Of a DNA stretch of 64,000 nucleotides, positions 25,930-35,500 are shown piece by piece. Where the stretch lies: assembly GCF_001548035.1 (NCBI RefSeq), contig NZ_AP014723.1, positions 372,001 through 436,000 on the forward strand. The letters are read 5' to 3'. Numbering within the stretch: the first letter of the stretch is position 1; every line of letters starts with the position of its first letter. The position numbers and the translations under genes were made by a program. This stretch comes from Sulfurospirillum sp. UCH001 (GTDB taxonomy: Bacteria; Campylobacterota; Campylobacteria; Campylobacterales; Sulfurospirillaceae). Under the pieces are notes generated by a model. It worked only from the letters and a program-made list of their open reading frames with translations, had not been told where the DNA came from and searched no databases.

Positions 25930-26685
25930 TTAATTATTGCGCTCTACGCTTAAGCCCGCGTAACTTTGAACGGTTGGCATAATTTCAATACGATTGACAT
26001 TGACGTGTGCTGGAAGTTCTGCTAAAGAGAAGATAGCATTGGCAATGTCTTCTTTTGAAAGAGGTGTAGTGTTTTTATACACAGCGTCTGCTTTTTCTTT
26101 ATCGCCTTTAAAACGCACATCAGAAAATTCTGTGAGTGAAAAACCAGGTTCAATGTTGGTAACACGAACATGTGTGCCTTTAAGATCTGTTCTGAGGTTG
26201 AGTGAAAACTGTTTGACAAAGGCTTTTGTCGCACCATACACATTGCCACCTTCATAAGGCCAACTACCAGCGGTTGAACCAATGTTGAAAATATATCCTG
26301 TTTTACGTTCAACCATAACAGGAAGTACCGCTTTTGTAACATAGAGTAATCCTTTGATGTTGGTATCGATCATACGCTCCCAATCATCTAAACTTGCTTC
26401 ATTCGCATGCTCTAATCCTAAAGCAAGACCAGCATTATTGACCAAAATATCGATATTTTTATACTCTTTTGGCAGGGATGCAATAGCGTTAAATACCTCT
26501 TCCTTTTGGGTAACATCAAAACAAAGGGGGAAGATATCGCATGTGGATAAGCGTGCTTTGAGAGCATTTAAACGCTCTTTACGACGACCTGTGACAATGA
26601 CTTTATAACCAGCTTTGGCAAATTTCTCAGCAGTAGCTTCTCCAAAACCCGAAGTAGCACCTGTAATTAAGACGATTTTTGACAT
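25930..26685 (-). CDS. ydfG: NADP-dependent short-chain dehydrogenase, YdfG-like
   Basis: 251 aa. Rossmann motif TGATSGFGEATA (about 8-19), NNAGLALG, the catalytic Ser in NIGSTAGSWPYEGG and YGATK (catalytic Tyr/Lys) are all in place. EFSDVRFKGD and the end AHVNVNRIEIMPTVQSYAGL match the E. coli YdfG family, which oxidises L-allo-threonine, serine and 3-hydroxypropionate with NADP. Cytoplasmic. It stands alone. Confidence 0.9.
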   Translation of the reverse strand: MSKIVLITGATSGFGEATAEKFAKAGYKVIVTGRRKERLNALKARLSTCDIFPLCFDVTQKEEVFNAIASLPKEYKNIDILVNNAGLALGLEHANEASLDDWERMIDTNIKGLLYVTKAVLPVMVERKTGYIFNIGSTAGSWPYEGGNVYGATKAFVKQFSLNLRTDLKGTHVRVTNIEPGFSLTEFSDVRFKGDKEKADAVYKNTTPLSKEDIANAIFSLAELPAHVNVNRIEIMPTVQSYAGLSVERNN

Positions 26686-26900
26686 GTCGATCCTTTGGTT
26701 GTAATTTGCATGATTATAGCGTTTTAAGGTATAATGATACCTTTGGTAACGTCATTAAAAATAGTCTCCATTGGACGAAATACTAAAATTAGCCTTAAAA
26801 TAGCCATTTTAAAGCACTAATTTCAACTTTCTGTATTTTTTGTCTAAAATTTCACCACTTTTTTTTGAAAACTTTTTCCAAAAATATACTACTATTTCCT

Positions 26901-26928
26901 TATGAAATAAAAAGTACTACTTTTAGTA
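26901..26928 (+). promoter_or_regulatory. 28-bp element before the RHH regulator gene (copy 1)
   Basis: The element starts TATGAAATAAAAAG and contains the inverted repeat TACTA-CTTT-TAGTA (26915-26928). It is identical at 26 of 28 positions to the element before putA (32504-32531). It is 27 nt before the GTG start of the ribbon-helix-helix gene. A further TACTA lies upstream at 26887-26891. It is most likely the operator of that regulator. Confidence 0.75.
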
Positions 26929-26955
26929 TTCTTAAAATTTACTAAGGTGAACGAC

Positions 26956-27180
26956 GTGGCAAAACAGAAATTTGGCAGAGAAATCATTCAGAGTGTGATT
27001 GAAAAGAATAAAACCAAAAAACGTGAAATTGCACAACTGACCATTAAAATTGACGCAAAACTCGACATCGCCCTTAGTAAACTTTCAACAGCGTTAAATA
27101 TCTCTAAAAATAGACTCATTGAAGATATCCTAAAAGAGAGTGGTATCATACAAGAAGTTGAGGAAAATTACTATGAGTAA
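26956..27180 (+). CDS. Ribbon-helix-helix DNA-binding protein, putative regulator of proline use
   Basis: 74 aa from GTG 26956 (AAGG 8 nt upstream; the earlier GTG at 26947 overlaps that site). The basic N-terminal helix is followed by LTIKIDAKLDIALSKLSTALNISKNRLIEDILKE, which fits a beta-strand plus two helices of the ribbon-helix-helix type. The protein should bind DNA as a dimer. E. coli PutA carries such a domain at its own N-terminus. PutA here lacks it, and this stand-alone copy is in the same cluster. The shared 28-bp element before both genes is the probable target. The stop overlaps the start of the next gene. Confidence 0.75.
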   Translation: MAKQKFGREIIQSVIEKNKTKKREIAQLTIKIDAKLDIALSKLSTALNISKNRLIEDILKESGIIQEVEENYYE

Positions 27181-27829
27181 ATTTCCTACACAAAGCAGTG
27201 TGATTGAAGCAACGCTAGAAGGAATGAGTCAAGCACAAAAAAACTTTTTGTTTTGGACAAACAACCGACTTTCTCTCTCTGCAGGGCCTCAAAAAATTCT
27301 CTCCATACATGTGGCACAAGCATTAAGTTTGATTGAAAATGCTCCTGAAGTATTTATTGATGCGACGGTATCTGATATTTTACGCTGTTCATTGCCTAAC
27401 CGTAAAGCGTTTAAAACCTATATGGAAAAAAATGCACTCTCGCAAGATGTCTTTAGCATCACGTTGGATGAGCGTTTTCCACATCAAAATCACAATGATT
27501 CTATCTCAAGAGTAATTATCACCCTAAAAAATGGGGTCTGTAATGCTAAAGCAGAATACAGTTATGAGATAGAGCGGTTGTGTAAGATGTTACATAGAAA
27601 AGTCGAAGAGTCTTCTACGCTTGATTATGGTATTTTTGCTTTTTATGCGGATCTTTCTACTTCTGCACGCAAGAAATTGGTTAAACGCCTTCCTGATGTC
27701 ATAGCAAGTTTTGATGAGGTAGTCAGTCATTTTCCATCTCTAAAAGCATCTTTTGTGCAGACGCCAGTACAACACGTAATTGATGTGGGTGAGTGGATGG
27801 CTGGATGTTATGTGATAGAGCCAAAATAA
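27173..27829 (+). CDS. Unknown protein coupled to the RHH regulator
   Basis: 218 aa from ATG 27173 inside the end of the regulator gene (8-nt overlap, GAGGA before it), so the two are made together. Soluble, without a signal peptide or membrane segment. Contains Cys in LRCSLPNRKAF, CNAKAEYSYEIERLCKML and MAGCYVIEP. No family is recognised. The position between the regulator and the transporter suggests it modifies, senses or helps the regulator. It is followed by a strong hairpin. Confidence 0.7.
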   Translation: MSKFPTQSSVIEATLEGMSQAQKNFLFWTNNRLSLSAGPQKILSIHVAQALSLIENAPEVFIDATVSDILRCSLPNRKAFKTYMEKNALSQDVFSITLDERFPHQNHNDSISRVIITLKNGVCNAKAEYSYEIERLCKMLHRKVEESSTLDYGIFAFYADLSTSARKKLVKRLPDVIASFDEVVSHFPSLKASFVQTPVQHVIDVGEWMAGCYVIEPK

Positions 27830-27874
27830 AACTCAGCCAAATACTTTCAGATATCAAAGTATTGGACTGAGTTT
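27829..27874 (+). terminator. Terminator-like hairpin after the regulator pair
   Basis: A long imperfect inverted repeat (19-bp arms with two mismatches, AAACTCAG at one end and CTGAGTTT at the other) begins at the stop codon and ends in TTTT. It should reduce read-through into the transporter operon, which may therefore have its own promoter or be attenuated. Confidence 0.75.
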
Positions 27875-27896
27875 TAAAATTTATAAAGGAGTGAGA

Positions 27897-29024
27897 ATGA
27901 AGAAAATGTTTCCAAAATTGACTGCTTCTTTAGCAGTATGTTCTGTGCTTGTAAGTACAAGCATCGCAGCTGATGTGATTAAAATTGGTGTGCAAGCACC
28001 AATTACTGGGCAGTATGCCAATGAAGGTCAAAGCATTGATAATGGTGTTAAACTCATCGTTGATCAGTACAATGCTAAAGGTGGCGTTTTAGGTAAAAAA
28101 ATCGAAGTTGTCACATGTGATGACCAAGGTACAGCGCAACAAGCAGCAATTTGTGCAAAAAAACTTGTCAATGAAGGTGTAAAAGCCGTTATTGGTTCTT
28201 ACACATCAGGTGCAACGGAAGCAGCGCAAACAACGTACTTTAGAGCAGGTGTCCTTCAAACCAGCGATGGTACAAGTGACTCTTTGATCGCGCACAAATA
28301 CTGGACATTTTTTAGAAATTCATTCCCGAACAGTGCGGAAGCAGACTATACAGCAAAATATTTTGTAGAGGGTAAACAGTACAAAAAAATCGTTATTCTC
28401 TCTGATTATTCAAGCTATTCTACAGACTTAGCGGATGCTACGGTAAAAGCACTTAAAGCAAAAAATGCCAACATCATTTATGAAGGCAAAATCAAGTCTG
28501 GTACTCAGAACTTTACAGCAACACTCACAAAAATCAAGTCAATGGAACCAGATGTTATCTACTTTAGCGGCTACTACACTGATGGTGGATTACTACGTGC
28601 ACAACAGCTTCAACTTGGCATCAAAGCAGACTTTGTTGGTGGCGACTCTAACGACAATCCTGATTATATGAAACTAGCAGGCGATAGCGCTAAAGGAACA
28701 CTTCTTATCAACGTACCAACGCCAGACATCCTTCCGTATGATATTGCTAAAACATTCCTAGTAGACTACAAAGCAAAATTCAACGCGATGCCAGCGTCTA
28801 TTTGGTCACTGATGAACGTAGATGGCTTGCGTGCCATTTTACATGTAATGGAACAAACCAAGTCTGAAGATACGAAAGTGATTGCGGAAGGCTTACATAA
28901 ACTCAAAGATTTCCCAGGTATTACAGGTCCTGTTACCTTTAGAGAAGATGGTGAGCGTATTGGTGGTGGCTATATGACGTATGAAGTTCAAGCGGATAAA
29001 AGCTATAAGATTGTTTACCAATAA
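27897..29024 (+). CDS. Periplasmic binding protein of a hydrophobic amino acid ABC transporter
   Basis: 375 aa from ATG 27897 (AAGGAG upstream; the earlier GTG adds two residues). The signal peptide ends SIAA (about residue 24). IKIGVQAPITGQYANEGQSIDNGVKLIVDQYNAKGGVLGKKIEV is the standard start of the LivJ/LivK family. The binding cleft should hold a branched-chain or other hydrophobic amino acid in the periplasm. The neighbour PutA and the shared regulation suggest that proline may be the physiological substrate, but this is an inference. Confidence 0.92.
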   Translation: MKKMFPKLTASLAVCSVLVSTSIAADVIKIGVQAPITGQYANEGQSIDNGVKLIVDQYNAKGGVLGKKIEVVTCDDQGTAQQAAICAKKLVNEGVKAVIGSYTSGATEAAQTTYFRAGVLQTSDGTSDSLIAHKYWTFFRNSFPNSAEADYTAKYFVEGKQYKKIVILSDYSSYSTDLADATVKALKAKNANIIYEGKIKSGTQNFTATLTKIKSMEPDVIYFSGYYTDGGLLRAQQLQLGIKADFVGGDSNDNPDYMKLAGDSAKGTLLINVPTPDILPYDIAKTFLVDYKAKFNAMPASIWSLMNVDGLRAILHVMEQTKSEDTKVIAEGLHKLKDFPGITGPVTFREDGERIGGGYMTYEVQADKSYKIVYQ

Positions 29025-29050
29025 GCATTTTGCTGATACACTTTCAGCCC

Positions 29051-29084
29051 GCATTGCCAAGGATGAGTTTCATCTTTGGCATGC
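29051..29084 (+). repeat. Intercistronic hairpin between binding protein and permease genes
   Basis: GCATTGCCAAGGATGA pairs with TCATCTTTGGCATGC (one bulge and a G-U pair). It lies between the stop of the binding-protein gene and the first permease gene. As for the TRAP operon, it may protect the upstream mRNA so more binding protein is made. Confidence 0.6.
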
Positions 29085-29109
29085 AATTACATTAGGATAA
29101 GGTTATCTT

Positions 29110-30012
29110 ATGGATATTTTCTTACAACAAATGGTCAATGGCCTTACCATCGGGAGTCTTTATGCACTGGTTGCATTAGGCTATACAATGGTGTATGGTG
29201 TTATGCGACTGATTAACTTTGCACACGGTGATCTCGTTGCGTTTTCAGCGTTTATTGGCTTAAGTGTTTATGCCCAAATCTTCGGAGAGAGTGTGACTTC
29301 ATTGATTGCAGTCATTACAGTTTTTGTATTTACTGCTGCCATCGTTGCTGTTGTGGGTGTACTTCTTGAGCGCCTAGCGTATAGACCTTTACGAACTGCA
29401 CCACGCCTTAGTGCTGTTGTTTCAGCACTTGGAGCAGGGTTGGTCATTCAAAACTCGGTGATGCTGATTTGGGGTCCTAATATGAAAATCTTCCCTTCCA
29501 ACCTTTTCCCTGCAACCATTTGGGAAATAGGGGGTATTGTTATTACCTTTACTCAAGTAATGATTTTGGGGCTTTCATCGGTGTTGATGGTAGGACTTTA
29601 CTTTTTCATTCATCAAACCAAAATTGGAACAGCCATTCGTGCCGTTGCTATTGATCAAGACGCGGCAAAACTCATGGGCATTAATGTCAATCGCATCATT
29701 ATGATTATCTTCATCATAGGCTCTTCACTAGGTGCCGTGGCAGGACTTTTCATTGGAACATACTATCGTGGTGTTACATTTGATATGGGATGGATGTACG
29801 GACTTAATGCCTTTGTTGCAGCAATTATGGGTGGTATCGGTAATATTCCAGGTGCGATGTTAGGAGGCCTTCTTTTAGGGCTTTTCAATGCAATGATTAC
29901 AGGGTACATCTCCACACAATGGGCAGAAACGTTTACGTTTGTGCTTCTCATTGCAATTTTAGTCTTTAGACCAACGGGTATTCTTGGCGAAACCGTAGCG
30001 GAGAAAGTATGA
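29110..30012 (+). CDS. livH: ABC transporter permease (LivH-type)
   Basis: 300 aa with about eight membrane segments. FLQQMVNGLTIGSLYALVALGYTMVYGVMRLINFAHGD is the typical start of the LivH family, and MGGIGNIPGAMLGGLLLGL is the conserved permease block near the end. It builds the inner-membrane channel together with the next gene. The stop overlaps the next ATG by 4 nt. Confidence 0.95.
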   Translation: MDIFLQQMVNGLTIGSLYALVALGYTMVYGVMRLINFAHGDLVAFSAFIGLSVYAQIFGESVTSLIAVITVFVFTAAIVAVVGVLLERLAYRPLRTAPRLSAVVSALGAGLVIQNSVMLIWGPNMKIFPSNLFPATIWEIGGIVITFTQVMILGLSSVLMVGLYFFIHQTKIGTAIRAVAIDQDAAKLMGINVNRIIMIIFIIGSSLGAVAGLFIGTYYRGVTFDMGWMYGLNAFVAAIMGGIGNIPGAMLGGLLLGLFNAMITGYISTQWAETFTFVLLIAILVFRPTGILGETVAEKV

Positions 30013-30959
30013 TGAATAAAACCAGTATGATAGCGATAGCACTACTCGTTTTTATGGGGCTTTATCCACTTTTTGTGGACTCTGCATGGTTAGCGGTTGG
30101 TACAACATTTTTGGTCTTCTCTGTGGTTGCTCTCTCTCAAGACATTATCTTAGGGCGAGCGGGTGTATTTCACATGGGACATGCGATGTTCTTTGGTTTG
30201 GGTGCATATACGACAGCCATTTTAAATGTACATTTTGGTCTTCCTATTTTAGCAACATGGGCGCCTGCTGTGTTGGTTCCTATGCTGGTTGCGTTTATCA
30301 TGGTAGCTCCGATTATTCACTTAAGAGGTGACTATTTATTGGTTGCAACGATTGGTTTTAACATCATCTTTATTCAAGTACTTGAAAATGACATCTTTGG
30401 TTTAACAGGAGGACCGAACGGTCTTTTTGGTATCGATGTTGTACGTGTTCTTGGATTTGACTTTAATTCGCAAACACATATGTACTACATGGCGTTTATT
30501 CTTCTAGGTATTACGCTGTTTATTATGCGTAACTTGGACAAAAGCAAATTTGGTCGCGCGATGTTTTACATTCACAAAGATGAAATTGCAGCACAAAGTA
30601 TGGGTATCAATGTACGTTATTTTAAACTCTATGCGTTTATCTTAGGTGCAGGTATAGCAGGTGCTGCTGGAAGTATGTTTTCCGTTCAGTACTCAGCGGT
30701 GAGCCCAGAAGCATTTAACGTAACACAGTCGATTATGTTTTTTACCATTGTTTTAGTAGGTGGTTCTGCATCTCTTCCCGGTGTTTTAATTGGAACATTT
30801 GTGATGTTCGTATTGCCTGAGATGTTTAGAGAGTTTGAAACAGCACGTTATTTGGTCTTTGGTGTTGCCATGATCTTAACGATGATTTTACGCCCTCGTG
30901 GTATTTGGCCTGTTAAATTTGGCAATATCCCTGATTTCCTTAAAAAGGGGGTAAAATGA
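30009..30959 (+). CDS. livM: ABC transporter permease (LivM-type)
   Basis: 316 aa with about nine membrane segments. AQSMGINVRYFKLYAFILGAGIAGAAGSMFS and VLVGGSASLPGVLIGTFVMFVLPE are the usual LivM blocks. It overlaps livH by 4 nt and livG by 4 nt, so translation is coupled. It is the second half of the membrane channel. Confidence 0.95.
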   Translation: MMNKTSMIAIALLVFMGLYPLFVDSAWLAVGTTFLVFSVVALSQDIILGRAGVFHMGHAMFFGLGAYTTAILNVHFGLPILATWAPAVLVPMLVAFIMVAPIIHLRGDYLLVATIGFNIIFIQVLENDIFGLTGGPNGLFGIDVVRVLGFDFNSQTHMYYMAFILLGITLFIMRNLDKSKFGRAMFYIHKDEIAAQSMGINVRYFKLYAFILGAGIAGAAGSMFSVQYSAVSPEAFNVTQSIMFFTIVLVGGSASLPGVLIGTFVMFVLPEMFREFETARYLVFGVAMILTMILRPRGIWPVKFGNIPDFLKKGVK

Positions 30960-31738
30960 GCGAATATATCTTAGAGATTAGCCATGTGAGCAAATATTTT
31001 CAAGGACTTATTGCCATTAACGACCTTTCAATGAAAGTTAAAAAAGGGCAGATATACGGCATTATCGGACCAAATGGTGCGGGTAAAACGACTTTGTTTA
31101 ACTGTATTACCGGCATTTATCGCCCTGAAATTGGACAGATTTTGTGGAAAGGTCAAGATATTAAAGGTATTAGCCCGTATAAAATTGCGGAACTTGGTAT
31201 TTTAAGAACCTTTCAAACCATTCGTCTTTTTGCGGAGATGAGTGTAGCTGAAAACATTATGTCGGGTCGTCACATCAAGTCGAAACAACGTTGGTATAAC
31301 GGTGTGATTCCAACGCCTGCGTATTACAGAGATGAAAAAGCGAACTGGGAAAAAGTGGGCGAATTGATGGAGTTTTTCAATCTCACTGAGTATGCGACTA
31401 TTCCAGCTGGAGATCTCTCCTATGGTATTCAAAGACGTATAGAGATGGCGCGAGCACTTGCTGCTGAGCCTGAACTGCTTATTTTGGATGAACCTGCTGC
31501 AGGACTCAATGAAAATGAGACCTTAGAGCTCACACAAACGATTCGAAAAATCCAAGAGATGGGTGTGACCATCATGATGATTGAGCACGATATGGAGATG
31601 GTTATGAGTTTGACAGAATACATCACCGTCATTAATTTTGGTGCAAAAATTAGCGAAGGAATTCCTTCGCATGTACAAGACGACCCTGTTGTTATCGAGG
31701 CGTATATTGGAAGTGATGAGGATGATAGTGATGAGTGA
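30956..31738 (+). CDS. livG: ABC transporter ATPase (LivG-type)
   Basis: 260 aa. Walker A GPNGAGKTT (about residues 38-46), the signature LSYGIQRRIEMARAL, Walker B LLILDEPAAGLN and the switch His in IEHDMEMV are all present. It powers the transporter from the cytoplasm. The LivG-specific extra helices are present (KQRWYNGVIPTP). It overlaps livF. Confidence 0.96.
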   Translation: MSEYILEISHVSKYFQGLIAINDLSMKVKKGQIYGIIGPNGAGKTTLFNCITGIYRPEIGQILWKGQDIKGISPYKIAELGILRTFQTIRLFAEMSVAENIMSGRHIKSKQRWYNGVIPTPAYYRDEKANWEKVGELMEFFNLTEYATIPAGDLSYGIQRRIEMARALAAEPELLILDEPAAGLNENETLELTQTIRKIQEMGVTIMMIEHDMEMVMSLTEYITVINFGAKISEGIPSHVQDDPVVIEAYIGSDEDDSDE

Positions 31739-32447
31739 AAAATTACTAGAAGTAAAAGGCTTACACGTCAATTACGGTGCCATTGAGGCAATTAAAGGCA
31801 TTGACCTTTATGTCAATAAAGGGGAAGTCGTCACCATCCTTGGAGCGAACGGTGCAGGCAAAACAACAACACTTCGTACTATCAGCGGGCTTTTAAAAGC
31901 AAGTGCAGGAAATATAGTATTTGATGGTAAAGAGATTGCACACATTCCTGCTCATGAGATCGTCTCTCTTGGCATGAGTCACTCTCCTGAGGGACGTCGT
32001 GTTTTTGGAACACTCAGTGTTGAAGAAAATCTCATGATGGGTGCGTACAGTTTGAAAAAGTATGATGCTTCAACGCTTAATTGGATTTATGAAATTTTAC
32101 CTCGCTTACATGAGCGTAAAAAGCAGTTAGCAGGAACGCTTAGTGGTGGTGAACAGCAGATGTTAGCCATTGGAAGAGCAATTATGAGTAAACCAAAGCT
32201 GTTGATCTTAGATGAGCCAAGTCTAGGGCTTGCACCTGTTTTAGTCAAAGTGATTTTTAAAGCAATTAAAGAGATTAGTAAAAGTGGCGTAACCGTTCTT
32301 TTGGTAGAGCAAAATGCAAAAGCAGCTCTAAAGCTTGCCAATCGTGGTTATGTGTTGGAGTTAGGGAAAATAACACACAGTGGAAGCAGCGAAGAATTAT
32401 TAAATTCTGAGATGATTCAAGAGGCATATTTGGGTAAGAAAAAGTAA
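31731..32447 (+). CDS. livF: ABC transporter ATPase (LivF-type)
   Basis: 238 aa from ATG 31731, with an 8-nt overlap with livG and GAGGA before it; a longer upstream frame starts inside livG and is not likely. Walker A GANGAGKTT, the signature LSGGEQQMLAIGRAI, Walker B LLILDEPSLGL and the His position replaced by Gln (VEQNAK) are typical of LivF. It pairs with LivG. A strong terminator follows, so it ends the operon. Confidence 0.95.
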   Translation: MSEKLLEVKGLHVNYGAIEAIKGIDLYVNKGEVVTILGANGAGKTTTLRTISGLLKASAGNIVFDGKEIAHIPAHEIVSLGMSHSPEGRRVFGTLSVEENLMMGAYSLKKYDASTLNWIYEILPRLHERKKQLAGTLSGGEQQMLAIGRAIMSKPKLLILDEPSLGLAPVLVKVIFKAIKEISKSGVTVLLVEQNAKAALKLANRGYVLELGKITHSGSSEELLNSEMIQEAYLGKKK

Positions 32448-32461
32448 GGTTTCATGTAAGA

Positions 32462-32491
32462 CCGCCTGTAGTTTGCAGGCGGCTTTTTTTT
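32462..32491 (+). terminator. Intrinsic terminator after the transporter operon
   Basis: CCGCCTG (32462-32468) pairs with CAGGCGG (32476-32482) around a 7-nt loop, followed by a T-run to 32491. This separates the transporter operon from putA, which must be transcribed from its own promoter just downstream. Confidence 0.92.
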
Positions 32492-32503
32492 GCCCAATTT
32501 TCA

Positions 32504-32531
32504 TATGAAGTAAAACGTACTACTTTTAGTA
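32504..32531 (+). promoter_or_regulatory. 28-bp element before putA (copy 2)
   Basis: Matches the element at 26901-26928 at 26 of 28 positions and contains the same TACTA-CTTT-TAGTA repeat (32518-32531). It ends 17 nt before the putA ATG and directly before the AAAGGAG, so a bound protein would block the start of transcription or the ribosome site region. It is most likely controlled by the ribbon-helix-helix protein of the cluster. Confidence 0.75.
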
Positions 32532-32548
32532 CTACAAAAGGAGAAATA

Positions 32549-35500
32549 ATGCAAGCAAATGCTGAAGTGATTCAAAGAGCCATTACCCTCGCCGAAATAT
32601 GGCAAAACAGAGCCAGTGAATTGGTGAGTGATTTTGATAGAAAGTTCCATATTAAAATGAATAAGATGCTTAGCAATCCGAAAGATAAAGTCTTTTTGAT
32701 TGAATTGATGGACCAAAGTTTTAGAAGTAAAAACCCTACGCGTGTTGCAAATCAGATTGAGTATCTTTTTGCAAAATACGAAATGGCTTCATTTTTCACA
32801 ACAGCGGAGCGTTTTTTAGTCTTTTTATTTTTAAATGCAGGTGTTTATTTACCTCAAATTTCGATTCCACTTTTTGTAAGCAACATACGGGAAGACACAA
32901 AAACGGTTGTACTTAAAGGTGAAGATGAACCCTTTAATGCACATCTTGTCAAACGAAAAAATGAAGGAACAAGAGTTAACATTAACCTCATTGGTGAAGT
33001 CGTTCTTGGAGAAGAAGAGGCGGAAGAGCGCATTGAAAAGTATCTAAAAGTACTTGAAAACCCAAATGTAGATTATATTTCCATCAAAATCTCTACACTT
33101 TTTTCTCAAATCAATGCTTTAGCGTATGAAGAGACGGTTGCAGAATTGGTCAAGCGTTTGAGCCGTATCTATGCGCAAGCTAAAAAGTACAGTTTCACCA
33201 ATGCGAAAGGCGAAAAAGAGAACAAATTTATCAATCTTGATATGGAAGAGTACCGTGATTTAGCGCTGACGTTTAGTGCTTTCACCCAAACGCTAGATCT
33301 TCCTGAGTTTCAAGATTTTCGTGCGGGAATTGTACTTCAAGCTTATTTACCAGACTCACACTTATGGCAACAAAAGTTAGTTGAATGGGCGAAAAAACGT
33401 GTTGAAAATGGCGGTGTTCCGATTAAGATGCGTCTTGTTAAAGGTGCCAATATGGAGATGGAAGAAACTGAAGCAGGACTTCGCCACTGGGAAATGGTTA
33501 CCTTTACACAAAAAATTGACACCGATAGCAACTATAAAGTCATGGGTGAATTTGCTTTGCGCCCTGAAAATGCAAAGTATGTCAATATCGGCATGGCATC
33601 ACACAATCTTTTTGAATTGGCGTATGGCTATGAGCTTTCCAAAGAGTATGGAACAACAGAGTTTTTTAGTATGGAGATGCTAGAAGGTATGAGCGAATCT
33701 GCGCGATTAGCAATTAAGCAGATCAGCGGTGAAGTGATCTTATATGCACCGATTGCTAAAAAAGAGCAGTTTACGAATGCCATTGCTTACTTGGTAAGAC
33801 GTCTTGATGAAAATACGGGTGTGGAGAACTTTATTCGCTACTCCTTCGGGTTAAAAGTAGGAACACCTGCATGGGAAACTCAAAAACAAAAATTCATTGA
33901 CTCTTTTGAAAATGCTAAACATATTTTTATAGGCTCAAAACGCAAACAAAACAGACTTACAGAGCAGTGGGAGCATTACGAAGGTGGTAGTTTCTTTAGC
34001 GGTAAATACCATGGAGAAGCAGACACAGACTTTATCTTGCCAGCCAATAAAGAGTGGGCAAAAGAGATTCGTACAAAATGGAAGAAAAAAGCTGCTGAAA
34101 CACTTGAAATTGCACCTGTCGTTGTGGGTGGGGAGGTGTTCGTTGAGCGTGAAGTGAAAGAAGTCATTGATAAATCACAACTAAAAGAGGGCGTAATGTG
34201 TGGTAAATACGCACTAGCGACCAAAGAAGATTTAGAGCGTGCTGTCGAGATAGCTGCAGAAGATAAAGATGGTTGGAGAACGCTCAGTGCGAGTGAACGC
34301 CAAAAAATTCTTTGTCAGGTTGCCAATCAGGTGCGTTTAAAAAGAGCTGATCTTATCGGTGTCGCTGCAGCAGAAGTAGGAAAAGTATTTAGCGAAACCG
34401 ATGTAGAGGTCAGTGAAGCTATCGACTTTTTGGAATTCTATGGTCACAGTGCACGTTATTTTGATAACTACAAAAACCTAAGCGCAAAAGGCAAAGGTGT
34501 GGGTGTGGTAACACCTCCGTGGAACTTCCCAATAGCCATCCCTACAGGCGGCATCAGTGCAGCTTTAGCGGCAGGTAACTGTGTTATTATCAAACCAGCT
34601 AGTGTTGCTGCTTTATGTGCGTATGAGTTATGTAAATGTTTTTGGGATGCAGGGGTGAGTAAAAATACTCTTCAATTTGTTCCGTGTTCTGGAAGTTTAG
34701 CAGGTGAGTATTTAGTAAAAAATGAGAAGGTTGACTTTGTCATTTTAACAGGTGGTGAGGAAACGGCTTATAAAATGTTAGAAAGCCGTCCAAATCTCTT
34801 TTTAAGTGCGGAAACAGGCGGTAAAGATGCGACCATTGTAACAGCGATGAGCGATCGTGATCAAGCCATTAAAAATGTTATTCATTCCGCATTTTCCAAT
34901 AGTGGTCAAAAATGTTCTGCAACGTCGCTTTTAGTTTTAGAAGAAGAGGTTTACAATGACCCTCACTTTAAAAAAGGACTTATTGATGCGGCAAAAAGCT
35001 TGCATGTAGGCTCTGTATGGGATTTTACGAATCGTCTTGGAACTCTTGCAAATCCTGTGAGTGGTGCACTCAAACATGCCCTTGAAAATCTAGAATCTGG
35101 TGAGAGTTGGGCATTGGCACCTTCGTATGTAGATGGCAATGAATACATGTTAAGGCCATGCATTAAATGGGGTGTTAAAGAGGGAAGCTTCTGCCATATG
35201 AACGAACTTTTTGGTCCAGTACTTTCCGTCATGTGTGCTAAAGATTTGAAGCACGCTATTGAGATCGTGAATGCGACAGGTTATGGACTGACTTCTGGTA
35301 TAGAATCGTTAGATGAGCGTGAAGTGGCATATTGGAGAAAACACCTTAAAGCAGGAAATCTCTACATCAATCGTGGAACCACAGGTGCTATTGTTCTTCG
35401 TCAGCCTTTTGGTGGGCTAGGCAAATCAGCGGTAGGAACAGGACGAAAAGCAGGTATTCACAACTATATTACACAGTTTATGGATATTGTGGATGTGGCA

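Noticed and set aside
26821-26955. Sigma-54 promoter before the RHH gene
   Set aside because: No GG-N10-GC pattern is present; the shared 28-bp element and a TATACT box explain the region better.
31638-31730. Longer start for LivF
   Set aside because: The extra residues come from the livG coding region; the ATG at 31731 begins the standard LivF N-terminus with coupled overlap.
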